This document shows positions 19,251 through 25,975 of a DNA stretch of 34,933 nucleotides, piece by piece. Below the pieces are notes generated by a model, which made no database searches, was not told where the DNA came from, and was given only the letters and a program-made list of their open reading frames with translations. The stretch is taken from contig CAZLYK010000050.1 in assembly GCA_964563495.1 (NCBI GenBank), positions 1-34,933 of the forward strand, written 5' to 3'. This DNA comes from CAZLYK01 sp964563495 (GTDB lineage: Bacteria > Acidobacteriota > Blastocatellia > RBC074). Position 1 is the stretch's first letter, and each line of letters starts with the position of its first letter. Position numbers and translations under genes: made by a program.

Positions 19251-19853
19251 ATGCCGTTTCCCCACAAGCTGCCCCGGCTTTTCACTACGGCGTTTCTCGT
19301 TGCCTGTCTGGTTTTCACCTTGGTTTTGGAGATCGATGCGAAAAGTAGAAAGGGCGGGAGGGTTTCCGCGCGCGCCGGGACCAAATCCAGGGCCGTGGCG
19401 AAATCCGGCCGCGGCCGCGGCTCTCGTCGATCGATCGTCAAGAGAAATGCCGGGCTCAGATCAAATACCGGCGAAGACCAACTCGGTGAGGATCGGGGTT
19501 TCGGGCACGTAGTCGTCCCCGATCGCATAGAAGTGATCGAAAACGGCTCTGCCGATTCGACCGAACTTGCCAGATTGTTCAACTTACCCACGCCGAAAAA
19601 TCCGGTCGTCGAGAATAACAGCCCGACCGACCTTTCAACTCCCGCTCGACGCAGGAACGTCAGGATCGATCCATCCCGTGTCTTAGAGATTCAACAGGCG
19701 CTCGCCAGACACGGGTTCTTGAGCGGTGAAATGACCGGCGTTTATGATGAGGTGACGATCGAGGCAATGCGCCGTTTCCAGGCCAGGGAGAGGATCCCGG
19801 TCACCGGTTACCCGACTGCCCACGCCCTCAAACGGTTAGGGTTGGCGGATTGA
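19251..19853 (+). CDS. exported protein with C-terminal peptidoglycan-binding domain
   Basis: Probable cell-wall-associated protein. The ATG at 19251 is chosen because GAGAGGAGAG lies immediately upstream; an earlier in-frame start would place a palindromic repeat inside the protein. The 200-residue product has a hydrophobic signal or anchor (about 8-28), then a highly basic Arg/Ser/Gly stretch (about 30-70) and an acidic to neutral linker. The C-terminal PG_binding_1-type domain (about 140-198) carries 'EIQQALARHGFLSGEMTGVY' and 'AMRRFQARERIPVTG'. No catalytic domain is present. The position after the Deg protease suggests an envelope job but proves no link, as two repeats separate them. Confidence 0.8.
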   Translation: MPFPHKLPRLFTTAFLVACLVFTLVLEIDAKSRKGGRVSARAGTKSRAVAKSGRGRGSRRSIVKRNAGLRSNTGEDQLGEDRGFGHVVVPDRIEVIENGSADSTELARLFNLPTPKNPVVENNSPTDLSTPARRRNVRIDPSRVLEIQQALARHGFLSGEMTGVYDEVTIEAMRRFQARERIPVTGYPTAHALKRLGLAD

Positions 19854-19871
19854 ATGGACTGCCGGTCGAAT

Positions 19872-20561
19872 CTATTTCCCTTTCCTGATCAGCTGCAACA
19901 GGCGTTCGGCATGATTGCGGGCGATCAGAGGAACGCCCTCGTCCAACTTGATCTCCTGCAAGATCGGGACAAAGCGTTGCGGGTCGGCGATATTTTTTGA
20001 TCGCAACTCGCTTTCCAGTATCCGTAATTGTGCGGGTGTGGAGATCGGGTCGGTTGCTCGCACGGTCTCGATCTCGAAGACTCTGGTCTCCTGCGTCGCC
20101 AGGTTACGGAAAATCTGGGTCAGCCTGTTCATACTTTGGTTATCGGTGTAATTGAAACTGACCGTGCGCTCTTTTCCGTCGCGCACCATGGTGATGGTCA
20201 TTTTTCCGAGATGCGAAAAATCTTTCTTATGCTGATAATCAACCTGATCGCCGAGAAAATTCAGCTCACTGAAGAGCCCATCAATCTGAGTCACCACCGT
20301 CCCTGAAACATCCAGCCGATTGACGATCTCATCTCCGTCTTTTCGCTTAAACCGAAACCGGCCGTGACCCTGCCCATCGAACTCGACTTCCTGCAGAGGC
20401 GTGGTGAAACGATCGTTCTCAAATAGATACCGATAGCGCACCGCGGACGATTTGCCGCCGGCTTCGTATTTGTCTATCTGGAGGATGGTCTGAGCCTGCG
20501 AGGTGAGGAAGATAGAAGAGAATAGAATTAAGGCGAAAACTCCGATAAATAATCTATGCAT
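19872..20561 (-). CDS. exported protein of unknown function
   Basis: I do not recognise a family. The 229 residues begin with a signal peptide (about 1-23, ending TSQAQ), followed by a mostly beta-type N-terminal half with alternating aromatic and charged residues ('SAVRYRYLFENDRFTTPLQE', 'GRFRFKRKDGDEIVNRLDVS'). A helical C-terminal half follows (about 165-229) with 'LRILESELRSKNIADPQRFV' and a basic end. There are no Cys residues and no catalytic motif that I can name. It lies 98 nt downstream of the M1-like gene on the same strand and could share its transcript. The short 18-nt spacer to the convergent gene on the other strand holds nothing. Confidence 0.75.
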   Translation of the reverse strand: MHRLFIGVFALILFSSIFLTSQAQTILQIDKYEAGGKSSAVRYRYLFENDRFTTPLQEVEFDGQGHGRFRFKRKDGDEIVNRLDVSGTVVTQIDGLFSELNFLGDQVDYQHKKDFSHLGKMTITMVRDGKERTVSFNYTDNQSMNRLTQIFRNLATQETRVFEIETVRATDPISTPAQLRILESELRSKNIADPQRFVPILQEIKLDEGVPLIARNHAERLLQLIRKGK

Positions 20562-20603
20562 AATTGCCCATTATTCCCGGAACAGATTGAGACAAGACTC
20601 CGC

Positions 20604-20645
20604 CTTGTTCAATCCTGCAGAAATCCGGTTGATCCTAGTTGTCGA
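20604..20645. repeat. CAGGATT-type repeat, degenerate half copy
   Basis: CTTGTTCAATCCTGCAG...GATCCTAGTTGTCGA resembles the right arm of the palindrome at 12277-12316. The matching left arm is only vaguely present (ACAGATTGAGACAAGAC near 20582). It lies between the M1-like gene and the gene at 19872-20561. Confidence 0.5.
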
Positions 20646-20659
20646 CAAAGAATCTGGAT

Positions 20660-22834
20660 CTATTGAGTCCGGTTTTCGCTGGTTTGCTGCTCGGTCTTCT
20701 TTCTGCCGTAGGGCTCGGACAGGTATCCTTGAGCAGCAGCCTGTGCGTTATCGTAGTTATTGCCGTTGCTGATCGCTTTGTTGTATTCAGCGATGGCCCG
20801 TTCTCGCTGACCGATCATATCCCAGCAATTTCCCCGATAGATATAGGCCCAAACCTCGATCCAATCCGGCCGCAGATTCCCTCCCAGGCCCTGATCGAAA
20901 GCATCCAGCGCTTTATTCCAATTACGCTGGGTCATGTAGAGCAGACCCAGGTTATACCAGGCCCAGGAATTGCCGCGATTGAGCTTGATCGCGGCCTGGA
21001 ATTGCTGCTCAGCCTCAACATATTCCTGTTCACGAAAATGCTCGATTCCGCGACGGACAATAACACCCTGACGCAGATCCTCAGAGCTGCGTAGGATCCT
21101 CGAGTCGGGATCGACGACCACCTCGATCGGCTGGCTTTTGGTGGCAATGTCGAAATCGACCGATGTTCCCTTCATCAGCATGGCCTGGCGCTCGACACCC
21201 GCTTCCGTTCTGAGAGCGATCTCAACCGGCATCTCGAACGTGTCCAGATCCTGCTTGACGGTCCCCGGAACGCGGAAGCCATCCTTTGTCCTGAGGACCC
21301 GATATTCTGCGCGGAATTCCGGGACCCCGGTCGAATCGACCCATTGACCGAAGAAGAATCGCAGGTTGCGGCCGGCGGCCTGGGAAGCAAATGCCTCGAA
21401 CTCATCGAGCTTGATGTTCTTTCCCTGATACTTCGTGTAATAGTCACGCAACATCTTGTCGAAAGTCTCTTCTCCCATCAATTGCCGGAGCATATTGAAG
21501 ACGAGGGCGCCTTTGTAAAAAACCACCGATCGAAAAGCCGGCGACTGATCATCGAGCTGGAGTGGGGCGTTGCGAATCGAAGCAGATTGCTCAAAGGCCA
21601 GCCCCTTTTCGAGTTCCGCCTGTAGAGATTGCCGATACTGCGTTTCTGAGCCGTTGTCCTTGAGATAGAGCAAGGTACTGAACTCGGCCAGCCCCTGAGA
21701 CAACCAGGTGTCATCGAAAGAGCGCAACCCGACCGCCTGCCCCCACCACTGGTAGGCGACTTCGCGCGCCAACTTCTCATCTATGCCGGAGGTCAAAGCG
21801 CGCGGCGAAACAAGCATGATACCCGGCCCTGAATATGTCTCCAGAGTCTCTTCGTCCGTTTCGGCAACGACCAGCTTGTTTCCAAAAGCATAGCCGCCGA
21901 ACTTGGACGAGTAATATTCGAGGTGTTTACCGATCACCTCGGATGCGTGATCGGCCCACTTCTCGTCTCCAGCCTTGACGTAGAAATCGACGGTAAACCC
22001 GCCGAAGCTGGCCGTTCGCACGATGAACTTGCCCGCGGCCAATGTGCCGGGCAGGACCGGCTTATTGCAGTTGAAGGTGTAGACCGAAAACTCTTCTTTG
22101 GTCTTTGGGTCGACTGCAGCGATGACCGGGACCGGCGTTTCGCTATAGCCGACAACCAGGTTCCCCTTGGGGACTTTGACTTTGATCGAATAGGTAGAGC
22201 GGTCACCCGCGTACTCGTGGAACGGAAACCAGCGTGAAGCGTAGCATAGATACGAGCCCTGCTCGCCAACATACGCCAGGCGAGCATTAGTGATCGGGCC
22301 TCCCTGCGGAGATTCCAGCGCGCCCTCGTATTCGAAAACCAGTGTCACCGGCTGACCCGCCGGCGCCACGCCGCCCAGGTCAACCCGGACATTCATGTTC
22401 TCCCGGTTATCCTGGATGAACTGAAGCCCTCCCTGATCTGCGGGCTGGGAGTCCGCGCCGGAGCCCTCTTTGGCGACCAGGTTACTGGGTTTGCTATCTT
22501 TGGACGTCCGCCCTTTGGTCTCGCGGGATGCCGCATTCGAGGCGATCGCCGCAGCGGGTGAAGGACGATGAGCAACCGCTGAACGGGTGATATTTTTGAT
22601 TGTCAGCGAGCCGTTCATTTCAAAGACCACCGACCTGGTCTCAGAGACAGGCACAAACCTGACCTCAGCCCGCGCCTTGAGAAGCTGCGAAGCCGGTATC
22701 AACTCGACATCGATGTTGTAATGCTGCACATCGATATCCGTTGCGCCCTTCTGCTGGGCATTTACCGCAACCAGCGACCAGGCCGTGACGGCAATCATAG
22801 ACATCCCCAGCAGATATATCTTTTTCATGTTCAT
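20660..22834 (-). CDS. M1-peptidase-like protein without zinc ligands, with C-terminal TPRs
   Basis: Exported protein with the fold of M1 (gluzincin) aminopeptidases but probably no peptidase activity. The 724 residues start with a signal peptide (about 1-26), then an M1 N-terminal beta domain, with a low-complexity insert around 90-125. A catalytic-type domain follows at about 260-500. Where active enzymes have HExxH-x18-E, this one has Arg357-Glu-Val-Ala-Tyr361 and Gln380 (REVAYQWWG, then WLSQGLAEF), so all three zinc ligands are replaced at the correct spacing. The GxMEN exopeptidase motif is also absent (SGPGIMLVS instead). Residues about 590-700 are TPR units ('YVEAEQQFQAAIKLNRGNSW'). 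An extended -10 promoter lies upstream at 22888-22896. It may be a binding or scaffold protein. Confidence 0.88.
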   Translation of the reverse strand: MNMKKIYLLGMSMIAVTAWSLVAVNAQQKGATDIDVQHYNIDVELIPASQLLKARAEVRFVPVSETRSVVFEMNGSLTIKNITRSAVAHRPSPAAAIASNAASRETKGRTSKDSKPSNLVAKEGSGADSQPADQGGLQFIQDNRENMNVRVDLGGVAPAGQPVTLVFEYEGALESPQGGPITNARLAYVGEQGSYLCYASRWFPFHEYAGDRSTYSIKVKVPKGNLVVGYSETPVPVIAAVDPKTKEEFSVYTFNCNKPVLPGTLAAGKFIVRTASFGGFTVDFYVKAGDEKWADHASEVIGKHLEYYSSKFGGYAFGNKLVVAETDEETLETYSGPGIMLVSPRALTSGIDEKLAREVAYQWWGQAVGLRSFDDTWLSQGLAEFSTLLYLKDNGSETQYRQSLQAELEKGLAFEQSASIRNAPLQLDDQSPAFRSVVFYKGALVFNMLRQLMGEETFDKMLRDYYTKYQGKNIKLDEFEAFASQAAGRNLRFFFGQWVDSTGVPEFRAEYRVLRTKDGFRVPGTVKQDLDTFEMPVEIALRTEAGVERQAMLMKGTSVDFDIATKSQPIEVVVDPDSRILRSSEDLRQGVIVRRGIEHFREQEYVEAEQQFQAAIKLNRGNSWAWYNLGLLYMTQRNWNKALDAFDQGLGGNLRPDWIEVWAYIYRGNCWDMIGQRERAIAEYNKAISNGNNYDNAQAAAQGYLSEPYGRKKTEQQTSENRTQ

Positions 22835-22887
22835 CGTGTTTGCCCTGCGTTTATCCGCCCGCGTTCGGTTGATCGATAATATTTTTA

Positions 22888-22896
22888 ATTATAGCA
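22888..22896 (-). promoter_or_regulatory. extended -10 promoter for the M1-like gene
   Basis: On the minus strand this reads TGCTATAAT, identical to the element before the HtrA-like gene. It lies about 54 nt before the ATG at 22834. No convincing -35 is visible. A CCGGCTT/AAGCCGG hairpin at 22903-22920 lies just upstream of it. Confidence 0.55.
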
Positions 22897-23028
22897 TCTT
22901 AGCCGGCTTTTTGAAGCCGGTCACCGATCGTAAGTTGCTCGCCCGTCGTCAACTTTCCGGCAAAAACGCCTCGAGTTTGAGAACGTCCCGGGTTAATTTA
23001 CTTGCATGAAAGAGGAAACGCAGCTGAG

Positions 23029-23475
23029 ATGAAGAGGTTGCTCAAATTTTATCGTTTTGCTTTCGCCTGGGAGAACTATCTTTTGCTGGTTCGAGCGATC
23101 GCGGCTGCACGTCTCGTCCGCCGGCTTCTCAAGGAGGAGACCTCAACGCCGGGTCTGGCCGCGGCCTTATCGGCCGTCAAAGGAGTCTATCTACCGCCGC
23201 AACCCGGCTGGCAAATCTCGGAGGCGAAGAGAGTCGCGCTCTTTGCCGGTCTGGTGGTCAATCTTCCGGTCAGTTGGGGGAGATGCGTCCAGCAATCCCT
23301 GATCACATACCGCTTGCTCAATGGATACGGGGTCCCGGCGAAGATCTGTTTTGGAATTCGATGCGATAATCCGACGAGAGATGGGCACGCCTGGGTCGTG
23401 ACTATGGATGGGTCTGAAGAAGTGGACCCGGACGAGAGGTTCCAATTGATCTATACCTCTCATCTGCCGGAATAA
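23029..23475 (+). CDS. lasso-peptide B2-like (Transglut_core3) cysteine-protease-fold protein
   Basis: Small protein resembling the B2 leader peptidase of lasso-peptide pathways (transglutaminase fold). The ATG at 23029 is chosen, with AGAGGA about 12 nt upstream; a TTG at 23002 is an alternative start. The 148-residue product has Cys86 in SWGRCVQQSL, His120 in DGHAWVV and Asp127 in TMDG, matching the Cys-His-Asp arrangement of this family. No lasso precursor, RRE protein (B1) or cyclase (C) is visible on either side, so it is an orphan. Its role could be housekeeping cleavage or an uncharacterised peptide pathway. Its TAA stop lies inside the palindromic repeat that follows. Confidence 0.8.
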   Translation: MKRLLKFYRFAFAWENYLLLVRAIAAARLVRRLLKEETSTPGLAAALSAVKGVYLPPQPGWQISEAKRVALFAGLVVNLPVSWGRCVQQSLITYRLLNGYGVPAKICFGIRCDNPTRDGHAWVVTMDGSEEVDPDERFQLIYTSHLPE

Positions 23476-23562
23476 TCGACAGGATCGACAAGATTTTTGC
23501 AGGACCGGGCAAGAACCTGTCTTGTCCGGTCCTGCAAAATCTTGTCGATCCTGTCGATTATT
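23471..23562. repeat. CAGGATT-type palindrome, copy 4, covering two stop codons
   Basis: The arms 23471-23513 and 23521-23562 pair over about 42 bp with one mismatch and one extra base, around a 7-nt loop. The left end contains the TAA stop of the plus-strand gene (23473-23475). The right end contains the stop of the minus-strand gene (23558-23560). Units CGACAGGAT, CGACAAGATT and GCAGGACC repeat at about 10-11 nt. Confidence 0.92.
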
Positions 23563-24586
23563 TCTTTTTGTATTTCTCGATCAGTTCCTTCATTCCGTCG
23601 GTCTTGCCGTCGTGGCGGAAAGTGTAATAGGCCTTAAGGTTTTCGACCAGCTGCTGATTGGTCGGGGCCATTTGTGCATTGCCTTCAGTGGCCGCCACTC
23701 CTCTCGCCAGCCAATCTATCACCTCGTCCATCTTTTCGAGGGCTTTGGTCAGCAGATCCTGCTTCTTTTCGCTCTGAAAACGCTTGGCCAGATCCTGATA
23801 CTCATCATTGGCGAGGGTGATGAGCAAAAGGAGGGTCGAGGGATCGTTTGGATCCAGACCGGCCGCTTTTTCGAGGCTCTCTTTGGCGCCGGGTTTATCG
23901 TTGGTATGGAAAAGGAGCACACCGCGGGCTTGATACAGCTTGGGCAGCCATGCATTCCGATAGTCGGCCCACGCTTTGTCATCCAGGCGCGCCGGCTTTT
24001 TGTCGGCTTCCATCAATTCGACCGCGGTGATCGACGCCTTCGAGGCGGCCTCGATCAGTTTCGGGTTGAGGTTCTGTTGTTGAGCCTGCCCCGCCCCGAC
24101 CCAGACCACCTGCACCATGGTCGGGACATCGTCAGGATGTTTGGCCAGGTACTTGTTGCTCTCATCGACCCCCTGGTCGAATTTTTTGGCGTTGAAATAG
24201 GCATCGATCAGAACCGGGCTGATCAGATCCGCTTCTTCGGGTTGATTGAAGATGGTCGTGAAATTCTGAGCCAGTGTCGCTTTTTGAGACTGGTCCTGAA
24301 CCCGGGCAACCTCTTCCACCAGATAAGACGCGACGCGGAGCCGCATCGGGCTCTTGGTGAATTTTTTGACGTACTCACCGGCGGCTTTGAGTTTAGCGTC
24401 TGCGCCGGTTGAAGTATTGATCTTTTCGATTGCTTTGCGTTCGCCGTCAGAAATCTGAGGCGTCTGCTGCTTGGATTGATCCTGTCCGACTACGTTTCCG
24501 GCGTGAGCCGCGATCATGGTAAATAACGCGACAGCAAGCGCAGAGATCGCCACAGCCCGCCAGGTGGGAACAACAGTTGATTTCAT
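23558..24586 (-). CDS. exported TPR-like helical repeat protein
   Basis: Secreted protein of unknown partner. The ATG at 24586 is chosen because GAGG lies 6 nt upstream; an ATG four codons earlier has no such site. The 342 residues have a signal peptide (about 1-35, ending AHAGNVVGQ), then all-helical repeats of TPR type. The clearest unit is 'ARGVLLFHTNDKPGAKESLE' followed by 'KAAGLDPNDPSTLLLLITLA'. The C-terminus is Lys-rich. No catalytic motif is visible. It converges on the B2-like gene, and their stop codons are joined by one palindromic element. Confidence 0.8.
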   Translation of the reverse strand: MKSTVVPTWRAVAISALAVALFTMIAAHAGNVVGQDQSKQQTPQISDGERKAIEKINTSTGADAKLKAAGEYVKKFTKSPMRLRVASYLVEEVARVQDQSQKATLAQNFTTIFNQPEEADLISPVLIDAYFNAKKFDQGVDESNKYLAKHPDDVPTMVQVVWVGAGQAQQQNLNPKLIEAASKASITAVELMEADKKPARLDDKAWADYRNAWLPKLYQARGVLLFHTNDKPGAKESLEKAAGLDPNDPSTLLLLITLANDEYQDLAKRFQSEKKQDLLTKALEKMDEVIDWLARGVAATEGNAQMAPTNQQLVENLKAYYTFRHDGKTDGMKELIEKYKKK

Positions 24587-24639
24587 GAATGACCTCATGC
24601 AGTGTGAAAGTTGGGAAACGAGGGTGAAAGTTTAGCGGG

Positions 24640-24664
24640 AATAGAAAGGATTGACAAGATGTCC
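24640..24664 (+). repeat. CAGGATT-type repeat, left-arm fragment
   Basis: AATAGAAAGGATTGACAAGA matches the left arm of the copies at 12229 and 23471, but there is no right arm nearby. It is probably a decayed copy. It lies upstream of the TPR gene start on the minus strand. Confidence 0.45.
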
Positions 24665-24696
24665 GAGGCGAACCCGTTTTCGTTCCGCTCGACTTG

Positions 24697-24727
24697 AAAA
24701 AAAAAGAGGAGGCGAAATTGCCTCCTC
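24697..24727 (-). terminator. intrinsic terminator of the synthetase-phosphatase-PDZ operon
   Basis: On the minus strand, GAGGAGGC and GCCTCCTC form an 8-bp stem around AATTTC, followed directly by nine T residues (plus-strand A-run 24697-24705). It lies 87 nt after the stop codon of the PDZ gene. A second hairpin, GTCCGAA/TTCGGAC with a 4-nt loop (24737-24754), lies between it and the gene. Confidence 0.85.
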
Positions 24728-24813
24728 AAATTCGGGGTCCGAAATCATTCGGACACCTCACCCTGAACACCAAACACACAAAAAAAGGAAATCGACTGGA
24801 TTAATCAAGATGG

Positions 24814-25872
24814 TTATTTCGCCTCGATTCTGACCTTGACCTTCTGTTCGCTTCGTTCACGAACAATTGTGATCACCAGGTCAACACCATCCTGATTCGG
24901 CTTGTCGATCAGACGATTCAAATCAGAGGACGAGTTAACTCTGTCTTGATTGACCGCAACTATGCAATCCCCGGCCTTGATTCCTGCTCTCTCAGCCGCT
25001 CCACCGGCCCTCACATCGCTGACCAGAACGCCGCCATTGGTGACGTTGAAATACACCGCCAACTGCTCGCTCAAATGAACCACGGTCAGACCCAGGTAAT
25101 AGCGGTTGGCATTAATCCTGTAATTTGGGCTTCTCGAGGTCGATGGCGCCTGAATCTTGCCCTCGCGGATCTGGGTTTCGATCTCGGTGCGGCGCTCATC
25201 GGCTTGTTTACGGAAGAGCTTTTCCTCTTCGAGCATGGCCTGGGCGCCTTTTTCGTCCCCCTTTTGTTTTAACTCACCCGCTTCCCGGCGACGATCTTCG
25301 GCGGTGGCGAGCAGCGCATCGACTTCGCTGAAGAGGATCTGACGGTCATCGATCAGCCCTGTCTGACGTCGGCCCAGCTCGACAACCAGATCGAGAATTT
25401 GGCCCTCACGGCTGATCTTCAAATTCTCCCGGGCGCCGGGAACCGCTTCGATTATCAGGCGATAAAGTTGCGCCCGATTTTGGACTCGCTGACCTCTGAA
25501 AGAGAGGATCACGTCATTCTCACGCAACCCCGCCCTGGCCGCAGGGCTGGCCTCTTCAACCTTACCAATGACTACGCCGCGGACTTCGGTTAACTTCAAC
25601 TCCCTGGCAAGATCCTCATTGAGATCGCCGACGAAGACTCCCAGATAGCCTCCAAAACCTGAGCCGGCAACATTAGCGCCGGTAGTTTGAGCTACCTGGG
25701 GATTCTGCTCAGAGAGAGCGATAAAGTTCTGATCGGGGACACTTCGGGGGTCTGAATAAGCAAGAATGCTGGTCGGGGCATAAAACATGATCAGCCAGAG
25801 AAAGAAGGGGATAACCTGGAGGGACACCAATCTTCGCTCTATGACAACTCTGCTTCCTGACTGGTGATGCAT
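24814..25872 (-). CDS. exported double-PDZ protein
   Basis: Probable periplasmic adaptor with two PDZ domains and no protease domain. The ATG at 25872 gives 352 residues with a hydrophobic export segment (about 18-38, VIPFFLWLIMFYAPTSILAY). A TTG at 25998 overlapping the upstream gene by 23 nt is possible and would add 42 residues, so the start is uncertain. PDZ1 is at about 75-170 ('GYLGVFVGDLNEDLARELKL', 'PAARAGLRENDVILSF'). A charged coiled coil follows (about 190-240, EEEKLFRKQADERRTEIETQ). PDZ2 is at about 260-350 ('GGVLVSDVRAGGAAERAGIK'). It is the last gene of the run with the SpoIIE-type phosphatase, which suggests a joint sensory or quality-control role. Confidence 0.8.
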   Translation of the reverse strand: MHHQSGSRVVIERRLVSLQVIPFFLWLIMFYAPTSILAYSDPRSVPDQNFIALSEQNPQVAQTTGANVAGSGFGGYLGVFVGDLNEDLARELKLTEVRGVVIGKVEEASPAARAGLRENDVILSFRGQRVQNRAQLYRLIIEAVPGARENLKISREGQILDLVVELGRRQTGLIDDRQILFSEVDALLATAEDRRREAGELKQKGDEKGAQAMLEEEKLFRKQADERRTEIETQIREGKIQAPSTSRSPNYRINANRYYLGLTVVHLSEQLAVYFNVTNGGVLVSDVRAGGAAERAGIKAGDCIVAVNQDRVNSSSDLNRLIDKPNQDGVDLVITIVRERSEQKVKVRIEAK

Positions 25873-25975
25873 GTTCTGGTTTGAATAAAAATGTCTGGCG
25901 CGTCCGATGCCGTATTCGATCACGCAGGCAGTGACACGCCCGAGGTAGGCTGAAAGTTCCAGAAAAAATCGGGGT

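Noticed and set aside
22835..23028. lasso precursor peptide gene upstream of the B2-like gene
   Set aside because: Open frames here lack a ribosome-binding site and a leader/core pattern (Gly/Asp/Glu at the expected positions), and they overlap the divergent M1 gene.
23522..24412. 296-codon open frame on the plus strand
   Set aside because: It is antisense to the TPR gene and starts inside a palindromic repeat; its hydrophobic look comes from reading the complement of charged helical codons.
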